Source of the DNA: Chrysomallon squamiferum
Taxonomy: Eukaryota > Mollusca > Gastropoda > Neomphalida > Peltospiridae
Length of the DNA stretch: 64,000 bases
Direction: 5' to 3'
Assembly (NCBI GenBank): GCA_012295275.1
Contig: CM022671.1
Span: 27,119,822 to 27,183,821 of the forward strand
The notes beneath the pieces were generated by a model. The model was not told the DNA's origin. It saw nothing but the letters and a program-made list of their open reading frames with translations, and searched no databases. Shown one piece after another: positions 1-15,600 of the stretch; position 1 is the first letter of the stretch; every line of letters begins with the position of its first letter. A program made the translations under genes and the position numbers.

Positions 1-1020
1 CAACAGATTAAAGAAACTGTGTCATTTAATAATGATTGTAATTCTTGTTACTCTTTGTTACTGTGAAAATACGATTTAGGTTTTGTTTTTATTATAGAAT
101 CCTTTAAATTCATAAATTTTTAAAATTTTATTTTGTAACTGTAATTCATGTTTGAATTTGATGCAAAATGTCTTACGCTAATATAGTGATTGTAAGAATT
201 TTTTTAAAGAAATCTAAAAAATATAAATAAAAACAACAAAAGATTCAAATAAGGGAAATAACTCTTTTAAAATACATACAGAAAAGATAAAGAAATATTT
301 ATTGGACGAATAATTAGGTCTATATTAAACATTACTAAACACTAAATAAATTAAAAATAGCAATTACATACAAGGAACAGATTTGTTCAAATTGCACTTA
401 TTTGAGTTAAAAAATAATTTTTAAACTATTATCATATGAAAAATTATGCAAATTATGTAAACCACTGGACAGGTGCAATAAATGTACCATCATATATAAA
501 GGTTTTATACAATGATAATACATGAAGTGGTGGTAAGTCTTGCTTTAGGGGTTACAAACAGACACTGTGTTGTCTAATAATGTACCCTTGGGAAGGTCTG
601 AGAGAAAAGCCAATTACTCTCTAGCAGGGAGTCCCTGTAATAAGGGAATGGTGCACCAGAAATAGGCTGTATGAGGTGAAAATGACAGGTGACTACCGTT
701 AGGTATGATGTCTGGCACCTGCACTACAGTTGAAAGAGTACCATGGCTGGCTAAATAAGTTCGATTTGCAAGGTGGTACAAAGTACCATAACTCAATTCA
801 GACTACTCTACCATCACTTCTTTTTAAAAAATAAATAGTAACAAATTACTAACTAAATAAGTCTTGAAAAGTTTTTATCATCTGATGAAAGCTTATTTTA
901 ACTTAAATTATCTCAACGGTTCTTTAAAAATGTACCTTTTAATAAAATCTCACAGACAAAGAAAAAAAATCCTATAATAATGGTATTACCATTATTGCCA
1001 TTATTATAAATCTGAAATAC
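1..1020 (-). other. GCN1: GCN1 intron, no exon recognised
   Basis: Sequence downstream of exon 43. The next expected GCN1 peptide is not encoded here in any frame. About 530-800 is visibly less AT-rich than its surroundings and holds short inverted motifs such as ggtacaaagtacc, which may mark an interspersed repeat. I cannot assign it to a family. Confidence 0.6.
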
Positions 1021-3394
1021 CTGTTCTTCTTCAGGTGTTCCAATCTTCTCGGCTAGTGATGACATCAAGGCAGGCAGGATCTTGGCCAGATGTTTTGTTA
1101 AAGCATCACCAGCAACCGATGACAGAAGTGACAAGGCTTTGGTGTTTACCGGTGGGGCCGTTAACTGCATAACAAACCATCACATTATTATAAGAGAGTG
1201 AAAACAAAATAATAAACTCCAGACAAAGAAACAAACATTTTCAAATCTAAAATGAGAAATATATATATTTTTACAAATTAAGACATTGTTAAGATTTCAT
1301 TACTTTTTATATCAAATTAAAACACCAAATTGAAAAAGATATGAACCAGATTTAAAATGTAATTTCAGATCCCATGATTTAAAAGAATATATATAAAAAA
1401 ACACAGATTACTTGACTGAGGGATAAATTGATTTCTTTCACAGTGCATTTAAAAAACATCAGTAGATATAAATAAATATTGAAAACGCGAATATATGAGA
1501 AGAATAATAAACTAGGACTATACAGCCACCAGCAAAATAAAATGAAAGGTACTAATTATGAAGAAAATACCTGAGGAACTAAGTATGGCAGAACAACTTT
1601 GCTTTTAACTGACATAACTTGTGTAAGGCCATCCAGTGCCATTTCATGCAATTCAGGATCTTCCTGTAAAAATATTAAATTAATACTAGATGATTTTTAA
1701 AAATAATGTATCATGATAGAAAAGGATAGGATCAAAAAATAAATTTTACTTTTATCTAAACAAAAATGGTTCATATGGCTGACAGAATATCAGATATATT
1801 ATCTAGTGGTGTATATGAAGGATACTGTTATATTTATTGAATTAATTCTTATAAGATGAATAGAAACAGGAAATTACTCTTACTTCTATCCTCAGAAATT
1901 CTTGCTGATATTTTATCAAATATGTTCTTGATAACTGTTATTTACATTAATCACAAACATACATTATTTTAGCACCAAACCAGTTAGAAATTATCATTCA
2001 TTTTACTGTTACCATTTCAGATTTAATTTTTGGTTCATTATTATTAATCCATTGTTATTATTTGGAAGAGTAGGACAATGGCTAACCATTTTTTGGAGCA
2101 GATCTGGTAATATTTCATCGAGAGCTCTCTGGCCAATATTGTGGTGCAGATTGTCAAATGTGCGGGCAGCTGCTTCACGCACTTCGGGCAGAGTATCACA
2201 AAGAGCTCGGCGAACTGTAGGAATCAAACTGTCAGCAAACACCATCACCTTCAAATTCAAAATAAAATAAATAAAATGAAGTCAAGACAAGTCAAATGAA
2301 ATAAAACAATTCAAAAAGTTTGTTTTTTTTCCTCAAAGTAATCAATAATAATAATAGTAATAATAATAATAATAATAATAAAATAATAATAATAATAGTA
2401 ATAATAATAAAATAATAATAATAATAATTTTTTAAAAAAGAAGAAAGAAATCTTGATAAAAAAACTAAAAATTTTTTTAGTAATATAAGAATTTTTTTTT
2501 TTTTCCTGATTGAAATAACCCACTCACTAAAATACAATTTAAATTTATTTCCTGCATCATCTGACAAAAAATCTTGTGTTTTTATGACAGATATCAAAAT
2601 AAAATATTTATGTTAAACACTTTATCAGGAAGCCATAAATATCTCTCTAACCTAAAAAAAAAATAAAATAATGCAACTAAATGCTAAAACTCTCTGCTGA
2701 CATGAAATAAATATATTTACAAGTGAACAGATTTAAAAAAAAAATGGAGAATAGTTTGAGACTATAAACTTTATCACTGTCAGCCAATCGACTAAGTTAC
2801 TATGTAACTAATAAATGAAAAAGAGACTGTGTGACTTACATGTTCCTTGCTGGTGGAAGCCATGATCTCACTGAGTCCTATACAAACACCTTGTCTCTGA
2901 TCTTTCTCATCAGACTCCAGGCCATGTTCAAGAATGGGAATAATCTCTGGAAGAACACGTTCTCCTAGTTTTCTAACCAGGTCACCTAGAGTTCGGGCTG
3001 CAACCTAAAGCAAAAAAATAATAATAATAAAAAAAAATATATATATATATATATATAAAGGATTTTTAACAAATAATGGTATTTTTATTTTTTTTCATTA
3101 TTAAATTTTTATCCTTCGTTTACATTTGGTGAAATATTTAGGACATATTATCCAGTCATCTTTTCTTCACTGTCTGAACTATTATGCTTAAGTGAAGAAA
3201 CAAAATCATAAATAAATAATTTTTAAAATAATGTGGCATTCTAAGAAAAAAAAAAATATATATATATATAAAAATTAACTATAATAATAATAAAAATAAA
3301 AATATATAATCATAATAAATAAATATATAATTTGAAATAAAATATTTAAAGAACCATCAGTGTTTCCTTACAATGAGAGTATAATAAAAACATT

Positions 3395-3425
<31 letters not shown>

Positions 3426-6400
3426 CAGTAGATATATATATATATCAATACTGAAAACACGAAAATATGAGAATAATAATAAACTAGGTCAATGAAAACT
3501 ATATTTATAAACAAGAAATAAACTGTCTTACTGTTCTTTTGTCATGACAGGTGCTGGCCAAGCAGCCAAGTAGAAGTGAGAACATTGTTGGCAGGATTTC
3601 TTTCAGCATCTTTGGCGTGTTGCTCACAATGATCTTCCACACGTGCAGTGCAGACTGTCGTACGAGCAGAGCTGTGTCAGAGCGGCCCATGTACAGCCCA
3701 GCCAACACCCGATTCCTCCTCTCCTCACCCAGAGCCATCATGATCGACTGAAACAGTTACAAAACATTCTGAATCCGAATATTCACATAACAAATATACT
3801 ACTTCTGTGACAAATATTCGTATAACAAATATACTACTTCTGTGACAAATATTCATATTGTAACAAATATACTACTTCTCTGACAAATATTCATATAACA
3901 AATATACTACTTCTGTGACAAATATTCATATAACAAATATACTACTTCTATGATAAATATTTCATTATCACTGAATTAATTAAACAAATTATTTTCTTGA
4001 AACAAATTCTGTTTTAAAAGTATTCTGTATCTATTATATATCAGATGTCATATTCAGATATCTGTTTATAGTTTATTCAACAACATACTCCTTGTTGAGT
4101 GTCTGTGCCAAAGTTGTCATCATCTCCAGAACTTTCTGTGGTCATCTTGCCAGTCACACCTAAAACACAAATGAATATATTTTGTTATAGAATACAATTT
4201 CTCAAAGATATCTTATTTACTAGTTTTCCACTCAATTTAACAATCGGTATTTACAGTGTAAATTGGTGCAAAATATTTTTAAAAAATGCCAAACTGATGA
4301 AAAAAACAACAAAAAAACCTATTTGCAAATGCAGGAACCCCTTCTTAATTTGATAATAATCCAAAACATTTTTATTATAATTGCAATGAATTTATAATTA
4401 AAATAAATCTCATAACAGAACAATTAGTACCTGAAATCTTGTACAGCAGATCTCCTAGTAACTGCACAGAACTGTATCTGATTCTCCAGTTGTCATCAAA
4501 CAAGCCGCGTTCTATCTCTGGCAGCAGCAGTTCTATTGCTGTGTCAGCAAACATGTTGATGATTCGCTGGCCAGCACGTAAAGCAGTGTCACGAACATAC
4601 TCAGATTCATCAGCCAGAGCCTAAACAAAAAACATTTAGAATGAATAGATAATTTAACATTCAAAACATAAAATAATAAAGAAATTAGTTGTTGGGTGTC
4701 AAAACAACAGAAAGGAAGCAAAATAGTTGTATAAAATTAAAAACTTAAATACATGGAAAACCAAAAATAAAAAAACGTACACAGAAAAGTAGATTTATAA
4801 AACAAAACAGTCTTTTTACTATCTTATGGTCTCACCAACTAAACTGTCAAATGTTTCTCGAAATGAAAACACAGGATGCCTTGGAAAATGTTAACTCCCT
4901 AAACCATATTAATAAATCTTACATCTCATTTAACCAAAATGCAGCTAACAACTAACCAAATTTATCCAAAATATATTTCATAAAGTACTGTGCAAACCTT
5001 AAGAATTGATGGCAGGATTGGTCCAACAAACATGGCAAAGTCCTTGCCAAATGTTGCTGGAAGGTAAATGTAGGTCATGATGTATCCATCGCGTACATGA
5101 GGAGCAATGTCGTCTTTCTCTGCTGTAGCAATGATATCTGGCATAACCTTCTGCAGTTTGTCCAGTCCTACACCTCCAATCACTTCACTCAGACCTGGTA
5201 TAACAAAATTTGTAATAGAAAGAAATAAAAATACATACTCTTCAGATCTAATTTCTAAATTTAAAACAGAATAATAAAGAATAAAGTTTATTTATGTATG
5301 AAGTAAATGTTTTGTTATTATTTTCCAATATGAAAATTTAAAGAAGGAGAGAAATAAAGGAAAACAGATGGAGGAAAAGAAATAGAGAGGGAAACTGGTA
5401 AAGAGACTGAGAATTAACTCCAAAGAGATATGCACTGAACTGAAGCAATTCACATTTGTAAACTTTTATTTTTATAAAATGAGAAAAAGAAAGAATGTAT
5501 TGTATATTTCCTCATGAAGAAAAACCTTACCTTGTGCTGCTCCTGATCTGTCGACTGAGCTGCTTTCAGAGACCAGTTTCTCCATTAGCCAAGGTAGCAA
5601 GTCATCAAAGCTACTCTCTCCCATCCCCTTCACCATAGCTCCAAGTGCCCTCGCTGATACACTTCTTACTTCTGGAACAGGATCCAGTAAACACTGCTTC
5701 AGTCCAGGGATCACAGATGGCAGATATGGAGATAAATCCTAGAAAAAGAAAAATTTATGCTTCCTAACTGTTTAAAATCATTTACTTATTAACATTAATC
5801 TGAATTTATTTATTAAAAGTTAATAATAATTTTTAACTATTAATTTTTAAGTTAATGAAACAAATAAATTTCATCAGTTCAAAAAAAAAAAAAAAAAAAA
5901 AAATTCTTTACTGAAAGTTCACTTAGATATATGCCAGAAATTAATTCTGTAATTCTCAGTTTCAAAATTTGGGGGAAAAAAAACTAACTAAAAAAACAAC
6001 AACAACTAAACCATAACATTAAAAAGCCAGTATGCTGATTACCTTTTGGTCAGTCAGTGAGTACATGTTTCCCATAATCTGTGCAGCCATTTTTCGTGTG
6101 TCTGTCGTGCGATCTTTGAAGGCTCTTTCTACCACTGGCATTATGAGAGCCAGAGATGGTGCATCAACAAAATGAACAAACTTGGTGGCCAGCAGTGTCT
6201 GGAGACAAGTGGTTGTGTTCATCGTGGGTTCCTGAAGAGCACTGATCAGCACAGGAACAATGGCTGAAAGAAAAGAGAATAAATTTTAAAAAGCAACAAA
6301 AAACAACAACAACAAAATAACAAAAGAATACCCCCAATATTGTCTTTCTTATATTTATTGAGATACAGATAATAAATAAGAGAATTAAAACAAAAACAAA

Positions 6401-9400
6401 AACAATGACAATCCTAAAATCCTTTTTGTCATACATTGAACAGAAAAGAGTTAAAATGAAAAGTGTGGAGTCCTCATTCTTAGCACATTTTACATAATAA
6501 ATAAAATTATTGAACATCCAAGATAATATTTCTAATTTCAATTACCTTGAATTTCTGGATTCCTGATCACAGATCCAATCTGCTTTATGGCTTGAGATCC
6601 TGACTTCTGAACTTTAGCATGAGAATCTGTAAGTACTTCAATCAGCTTGGGAACAATGCTGGGAAGACAGGCAGACAGCTGTTTGGGTGCACAAAATGCC
6701 ATAGCACCAAGTAATTCAACAGAGCCTGAATATTATTTTTAAATGTTTCTATTAGTAACTATATATATAATGCCAGGAACAAGTGAAAATACATTATTAT
6801 TATTATTACTTTTTAAATTGTAACTATTTCTTTTAATAACTATATAAATAATTACATCAAAATATGTATCAGTAGCAAGTGAAAATATTTATATATATTT
6901 TTTTTTTTCAAATTATAAATATTTCTTTTAATAATTATATAAATGATTATATCAAGTAGTGCCAACAGCTAGTGAAAATATAAATATTTTGTTTTCAACA
7001 ATATTATAACTCAAATTTCATTAAAAAAAAAAAAAAAAAAAATAATAATAATAAAAAAAACATTATATAAATCTATCCTTTGGTAATAAATTCAATATTC
7101 TTCAATATTACAACCAGTGATATCAAAGTTAGTTTACAATCTTTCCTGATTAAAATAATACACAAAGAAACATACACTTGCACACAGTAACAAAATCCAT
7201 GTTATACAAGCAAGAAATAAAACTGAAGGTCACTTTATATCTGTAACCAAACATGAAGTTATAACAGACCTGTTTTAGTTCTCCAGGAATCTTCCTCCAG
7301 ACCTCTCAACAGAGCCGGAAGAACAAGCTTGACACCATGTGCACTCAAGTTACGCATCACTGCTTTTGCACAATCATCTGCAGCCTAAACAAATTTCAAT
7401 AAGTGTCATAATTTGATGTCATTATATTTCAAAGTATAATAATTTTTCACTGTTAAATATGTTTTTAATTATAAAAACACACAAGTTTAGAACAGCACTG
7501 AATCACACATCGATAAAAGTTCCATCATGCAGGAAAAATTAATTTTAACATAGTTTAACATAATGAAGTTTAAATATGTAAAATCTCTTAAATGAATTTT
7601 TTATCTTACTATTATTATTTTTTTTAATGATTTTCAAGAAAATAGCTTTACAAATTATTGACCTCTCTCAGTTTAATAATACATTGGCTATTACTTAAGA
7701 TATCTAACTTACCTGTCTAACATACTGGCTATTGTCTCCAAAACAGAGCAACAAGTGTTGAATAATGTTAACTATGTAAGGCTCAAACAATCTACCCAAC
7801 ATGTTGCAGAGCATCTCAAAAGCAAACAAAGCTCCTGAAAATTAAATAGTTATTGTTATTTTCTTTTTAAATCTCACACACAACAGTTAATTTTTAAGGG
7901 AATGCTGTTTTGTATGTATTTATATTGTATTTGTAACAATAGTGTGCATTAACAAAAACTGGCTGTGTTCTATATGTTTAAACTGTATACTACATTAAAA
8001 TTTTGTTGTTTCTTTCTCCTTACTTTCAGTCACTTTGCCATTAAAATTTCATAGTTTAAACTTTTGGCTTGCATTTGTATATTATTTTTCTCTGCAAGTT
8101 TCACTTGAGCATTATTCCTTATTAGTTAACTACAAGTACATCATTCTTCAATAAATAAACATTTGTCTGAATAACAATAATTTCTACAATCCTTTTTAAA
8201 TACCTTCTCTTTTTCTAGGATTTTTCTTGTCCTGAATGGCAGCTGTAAGAATGTCCATGACTTTCTGCTGTTTCAGAGCTAGAAGTCCCATTCCCTTGAT
8301 TAGTCCAGCGAGGCCATAAGCAGCACCTTTTCTTTCTCCATAGTTGTCAGACTCAAGCAGCAGATGCAACAGTCTCTGAACCAGATCTGGAGCATCCTGT
8401 TTGATTGAAGGCACTAGAGGAGGCAAACAGTTAGCGACAGCTTCTTGCACCTATATAACAAATAGATAAAGAAATAAATAAAAACTACAATCTCTTAATC
8501 CATAAGAACCAAAAAAAATTAATAATAATAAATAATGAAAATAATAATAATAAAAATAATAATAATATTGATAATAATAAGCCAGAAAACAAAAAAATTC
8601 TTTTTTTGGGGGGGGGACATATTATTAATCAGAATTATTAAGAATAGGGCAAATAATAATATGCAGATTTTTAGTCAAATTTATTACCTGTGACAATAAA
8701 ACATCAAAAATTATTCAAGAAAATGTTGACATGTCAAAAAAAGAAACAGTGAAATGTGACGGGCTCGTTTTAAAATTATGAATCTAACATTAATTCATTT
8801 TAACCATTTTTATTATGATAAAAAAAAAATATTAAAAAATTAAAAATACAGTGTTTAAAAAAAAATAATATCTCTCATAATTTACATTTAAACTAAAAGA
8901 TTAACTAAAAAATATAATGTTTTATGTATGGATATAGAGAATAGAGACGGAATTGTCCATAAGATAACGTTTAAAATCAGAACAGAAACTTGCCTCCTGT
9001 GATGGAGTGGACAGTGCACTGATCAGCTGGGCTACAATGGGTTTCACTTTGGGATTGTCTGAATCAAGATGCTTGGCCAAAGTTCCCATCAGGATTATTA
9101 TGCTCTGACGTACTGTGTCATTCTGAGCAGTGTCAGGTGCAGTGGCGAGGAAGTTCTCAAACACTGGCAGCAAGATGTTAACATTGTCCTGAAAACAAAT
9201 TTAAAACACTTCAGTGATGTGTTAACAATAAAAGAATGCTTCAAACTTAGAAAAAAAACAAAACTTTAGGTGATCTGAAATTATTTTCAAGACAATAAAC
9301 TTTCGTGAAAAACTGGTTTACTTGTGATATTTTAAAGAATCTAACTTTAGATATTGGAAATAATGTTTATATCAATATATAGAATTTATATATTTTATTT

Positions 9401-12400
9401 TAACCAAAAGTTTTAGTTTTTGATTTAACAAAAAATATTAAAAATAAATAAATAAATAAAATATGACATTATGTTACACTGATACATCTGCTGTTTCAAA
9501 ATGGACAGACTGGTTATGGTACCTTTCCATGGAAATTTATTATTGCCAGTGCTGCATCCCTCATCTGTGAACGGACAACAAGAGAACGATCACCAAGAGC
9601 TTTAGGAACATAGAAAGAGAACAGTCTGGAGATTTCATCTACTGGAACAAGTGGAGCCATCTTCCCAAGAGCAAGTGCAATGCCTGATCTGGCACACCAC
9701 ATATCTGGAGGCTGTTCTTCAAGAAGACGTCCAAACTGATCCAACTTTGGAGGAGGAAGCTAAAGATCAAATCAGAAAAGTGATAGATTAATGTTCATTT
9801 CTGTATTTGTAATAAAACCATTGGTGGGGTTGGAAAACAATATAAATATCTTAATTGAAGTATATATTTTTTATATATATATATGCGATTTCACAAAATT
9901 AACAGTGGATATGTTAATAAGATTGATAATTAATCAATTAAAATTTAATTATTAATTCAAGAAGATAAATCTTTAAGAGGATTCAATGCCACAAGCACTG
10001 TTCTTATCTTAACTGTTACAACAGATCTTTCAGTTTAATTCTTTTATTTCTAATAAATAATATTACTTACATAAAGTTTTTCTTCATATTTTTCAAGGAG
10101 CTGTTGCAGAATGACTGGAACATGTTCTCTGTGAACTTCCAGTACTTGTGACAGGGTGTCTGATGCTGCTTTCCTCACTACTTCCACATTATGGATGATG
10201 TCTTCAACGACAGCTGCTGGTAAGTCATCGAGTGGATCTTCTAGATTCAATTCTTCACGCACACTTAATGAAATAAATTATAAAAAAATAATTAAAAAAA
10301 TATATATATATAATATAAAATATAATGATCCAAATTGAACTTAATTTAAAGAAATAAAAAAACAAACCAAAAAAAAAAAAAAAACAAAAAAAACAACACT
10401 ATGTAAACAGAGATAAATACATATATTTTGATTTTATATTAAAATGTTTATTTTATCAAAGATGCAAAAATTATTTTGTTATTAAATTAAGTAAGAAAAG
10501 AAAAATCAAACTTTTTTTTTAACACAAATTAATAACTAATTTTCTAATAATCAGTTTTTAATTTTTTTTATATAGGCAGCTGCTTAATAAATAGGAAAAA
10601 AAAAAGAAGCATATATATATTTCTGAACCTGAAATTAAAACTTCTTAAAAAGAAATATACAAAAACATTCAAAGTAAAACAAAAAACATACCTTTCTGCT
10701 AACTTTCTGATATGTTCTTCATCATCATTGCATGCAATCCAAATTCGGCTAGCTATTTTTAGACCTAGCTCAAAGTTACTATCTATATTTGGTAAAACAT
10801 CCACCAAAGCCAGTAAACACTGTAATAAAAATATTTTGTTATTTTGGGGTTGTTTTTTTTTGGGGGGGTTTCAAAAGAGAAAGGAAAAAAAAGAAGAAAT
10901 AATGTGAGTTTATTATGAAGGAATAAATACCATATATTTGATTTTAAGTTATAAATTTAATTTAGAGATATCTAAATAATGGCTTTTTGGTGAAACCTTC
11001 TGATTTTACTTAGGATAAGGTTAAGAAAGGAAACTTGCTTACTATGGCTGTTTCTACAAATCAGCAATATCGAATCCTTTATAAGCATCTTTCTAGAGTG
11101 CAAAGAACAAACTTACAAACACATATTTCTTTTACCTGCTGTTTATTTAACAAATACCTCAACATTTTTAAACTTTGTAGAAAAATAATTTCTCTTTTAG
11201 ATATAAAAAGATGCAGTTTGAAATTTAATTAAGTGTTAAAATTAGGTGCAATAAAAAAATTATGATGTTTAATTAAATATTAAAACAACAGACCCGCAAT
11301 GAAGCCTCTCTCACTGCAATACATGGTGACTGGAGACCTTCCAGAAGCACAGTTATCTCTCCTTCTGTAACTTTGCCAGTTCCTGGTTTACCGTCTGCAC
11401 TTTCTGCAACTGAAAGCAGTGCTGTGGAAGCTGCTTGTTGAACACTCCCTGACATTGTACTCAGAACATTTAGTACTAAACTCAACAATTCCTTTCGTGG
11501 CAACAAATCCGGATCATACTGTTACAGATTAAAAAAAAAAAATTTAAATTAAATAAAAATATGCTGATAACAATAATAATTACTATAACATGATACAACA
11601 CACAAGGAATAAAATATAAAATTTGTTTAATCCATTTTGACTAATGATAATGAACTCATATGCCTAACTTAATTAAATACAAAATAGAAGACACAAAATA
11701 AATAAATATTTAAAATCTGTTTTTAAAAGACAAATATTCATCTTTAACTGAAATAAAACCCATTCCACCTGAAACAATGAATTTTCAAAAAATGTTTCTC
11801 AAATATAATGCAAATATACCGTACCTCACTTCCAGTGAACTTATGCACATTGTCATCATCATCATCATCATCTGCTGCAACAGCAGAACTTCTCATTAAG
11901 GAATGATCTGAAATGAGTTCCAGAGCAAGACAACAAATCTTGGTGTCACCTGATACAGTCAGGCCCGCATTCAACAACACACAACGCAATAAATAATACA
12001 CAAACGCAAAAGTATATCCGGGAAGAAGAGAAAGTTCTTTTTCTGTTTTCTCGTTTCCAAGACAATCACCAGTACCAGTTTCTTGAGCCAAAGTCATGAC
12101 TAGTCGAGAGGCTTGTTCAGCCTCGCTTTCAGGAGTCCATCCTGAGCTGAGCTCACACACAGGATGCAACAGTCGTAGTGTGCCATTGCTTACCATGGAA
12201 CCTGTTAAAAGAAATATGATTTAAAACTTTTAAAAAATCAACCTAATAATAAAGAATTCAAATTTAGTTTATTAAAAATGTCAGCCAAAAATCATTACAT
12301 TAGGATATACCACAGCATACCAGATCACTCCAGTCCATTATAAAACTGATTTATTTTTTATTATTATTATTTTTTTTTTTTTAAAATCACACAATTCCAA

Positions 12401-12593
12401 GTAATCTGATTTATATGGTTTAAGTTACTCTAAATGGTAAGAAGGAAGTTAATGATATCTAAATTTCCAAATTAAAATCTCCATTTATACTGAAATTGCT
12501 TGATATATTTGTATTAATTTACTTGATTTTTCCTCTTTTTTTCCTATTAGAAAGTCGTAAACAACAAAAGGAAAAAACCCACAAAATAATGTC

Positions 12594-12638
<45 letters not shown>

Positions 12639-15600
12639 TAGTGATATGTGCTAAAATACACATACCTAAATTTTTGTTTTCAAAACTCGACTGTCCTATC
12701 TGAACAAAAACAGGGGCTACTGTAGGTGCAGCAAGAGGAGACTGCAGCAAAGGTACAAACAGCCTGCACACATCTTTCATGTAGAAACAGCAGGCGTACT
12801 CATTACTTTTTATAGCCACTGACAGAATGCTACACGCACACTTGATCTGCCTGTCGAACTGAAATTGAATTAAAAATGTTTTAAATATGACACAGAAACG
12901 AAGAAATTAAGATTTTGGAAGGACGACTTTTATGAAATTTATTCAAAAAGCATTAAAGGAAATAAAAGAAAACAAACAAAAAACAATTGCTACTAAATAG
13001 TTGATATGAATTTTTAAAAAATCAAAAAAAAAAAAAATCAACTTATTAGTAATTGGATTAGATTCTTTTAATAATATTGGTCAGTAATTTTTCACAAGTA
13101 TTTGAAAGTGAGAAAAGTTACAAATAAAAAAGGTATGAATTTAATATAAAAAGTCATAAAATAATTTTACCTCTCGAAGTTTATTTCTTATCTCGGATTC
13201 TTTCTGCTTTTGAGCCTGCAAAAGTTCTTCCTGTTTCTTTGTCAGTTTAGGCATTTCTTCCTTTTTACCCATTTTCTGTTCCTGAAGCTGCAATATAAAA
13301 TGAAAATAATAATTAACTAATGTATAGGTTTTTTCATTCTTATAAATTAAAACATTAAGGTACTTATAATGTACGTGTAATTGCTTATAGTGTGTTTATT
13401 TATAACATATAAATATATAAATAGGAAACTGTTGGTAGAAAAAAACACATTTTAACCAACCTTCTTGAGTTCTACTTCTGCCATCTGTTCAGCATAGGAA
13501 TACAACTTATTCTCTCTCCTTACATTGGTTTCTCTTGTTTCTGATTTCTTTGCACTATAAATAAACATAATACTTATGTCAAACCCGTTCTACCATTAAT
13601 CTATAAACAAAACTTTCAGTAAATTATACAAGTATCATCTAGTGAAGCAACTTTCCAATCCTTCTGGTAACCAGTGATAGTACAAAAATATATTTTACAA
13701 AGTAGATACTTCTCAGCTTTGATGGACCAAACTTTTCAGCTGAGTCTTAATGCCTGTCTGTTTCTTAACTGCAATGGTTCTTATTAATTTCATTTCTTCA
13801 TAGTTTAAAATACAGTATTCAAGAAGAAAATGAATACACACTTTTCGAGTATTGTCTTGTCATAGAGTTCTCCATCGGGTGTAAGGAAGATGCCAAACTC
13901 ATCTCGGGTGATGCTGCTGAACTCTGGGTTGTCCAGCAGAGATGTTACATACTTCATCACCAACTTGAGAACTTCATTTGGTGACACAAGAACAAGCATA
14001 CTCAATGCACTTGACAAGGTCTGCAAATTCAAAATAAATTTAATCCTTGCAAGTAAACTAAAATAAAATTCCATAAAATTATACATTATATTTTTTGTAG
14101 TTCAATTATGTTAGAGTCTAAAAAAAAAAAAAAAAAAAAAAAATAATAATAATAATAATAATAATGAAATAAATAAATAAATTTTAAAAATTATTGAATA
14201 AAAAACAAAACTGAAATAAAATAAAAAGAAAATAATAAAACAGAATAAAAAATAATAATAAATAAAAAATAATTATACTTCACTATTTTGTAACAGCCCA
14301 AACCATTTACTTAATTCTAACAATAGTAATAAAAAATCATATCTTAATTTAGAAAATATTAAGTGTTAGTCTCCAATATTTCAATTGTAACAATAACAAG
14401 CATTCATATTTTGTACTGCTTTATCCTATCTAACAACACATGCAGTTATGAAACTACAAAACATGTATATTCAGTTGGTCATTTGAATATTGAGTCTAGT
14501 GGGTTTTAACACCTTTTTCTTCCATACATTATAACCTTTAGCTTTCTTCATTTAAATTTGAAGTTATGTGTACAATTTTATTCAGGACTGTGAAATAGAG
14601 AACATAACTTGCTTACCTCTGTGAGTTTTTCTCCAGTCTCAATATGCTTCAAACAAGCAGAGGCATGGGAAGACACAAACTTAGCTGGATGCAGATTTAG
14701 TTTTCTCAAAATGTCAATCCATGCTGAATTGTTAGCAAAGCCTAGAATAAAATGTATTATTAAATCTCAGAAAAATATATCCTTTAAATGAAAAGAACTA
14801 CTTAAGAATATAACTCAATAAGAAGAAATTTAATTATATAAATCTTGTTTTGGATTATTTAAAATTATTTATCTATATGAGACATAACAATAATAACATA
14901 ATTATTTTTTTTACGTAAATGTTTTCAGTTTTAATTGTAGTAAAAAAAAAAATAGTCCAACTGTGCTTACAAATATATGGATGGTGTGCAATTTCAATAG
15001 TTGCCATAGCAACAGACTCAGCATCTCTAATGTCAGCTTTATGAACTGCACAAATTGTTAACAATGCGTCAGCAACAATTCTTGGCTGGATCACACTTGC
15101 AACATCAGGGCCAACACCATTTTCTTTCACATCATCTTCTCTGGCTTTGTCCTTTTCAAATTCTGCAAGCTAATAAAATACAAACATTTCTAATATGAAA
15201 TATTTTCAAAGTGTAAAAAATGCATATGATGATTCAGATTTTGAACATTTTTTTAAATTTTTACATGTTTTTACTGAGGAGTCCCTAAAATAAATTTCTC
15301 GGATGTAATCAAAATTAAGATCAAACAGTTAATTCTGTAAAATACTGAACATACCTTACTTGTCAAACAACATTTCAACATAACTCAGAATTAAAAACAG
15401 ATTCAGTACAATGTGATTTTGAAATGACAGTGTGAGAAAGAAAACACTCAACTATAACTTTATGGATTATTCCTACTGATTAGCAGCAAAAATATTTTAT
15501 ATTCACTTTTCTCAAACTAGAAATAATCAGTCTGATTGAAAGTGGAAGAAGCCAATTAAGATCACTTGGGATGAAGAGTAACTTTAAGTGTAATATTTTT

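Larger units (their letters stand above)
1021..9188 (-). other. GCN1: GCN1 exons 29-43 (eEF3-like HEAT block and following repeats)
   Basis: Exons: 9188-8994, 8450-8204, 7834-7713, 7384-7270, 6725-6546, 6263-6043, 5738-5531, 5194-4998, 4620-4431, 4159-4089, 3747-3532, 3004-2840, 2248-2087, 1663-1571, 1164-1021. This is the most conserved part of the protein. The intron after exon 29 begins with GC rather than GT. Exon 43 ends at GTPEEEQ with a GTATTT donor, so the gene continues to the left; 1-1020 is intron. Confidence 0.93.

Noticed and set aside
614-796. Minus-strand 60-codon frame in a less AT-rich island
   Set aside because: Does not match the expected next GCN1 residues and has no convincing splice borders; more likely an interspersed repeat.
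2052-2270. Forward open frames opposite GCN1 exons (also 3551-3751, 4439-4624, 15571-15810)
   Set aside because: Shadows of real minus-strand exons; they stop at intron sequence.
2292-2597. Minus-strand frames rich in Tyr, Ile and Leu
   Set aside because: Product of AAT repeats in a GCN1 intron; no splice-compatible or family match.
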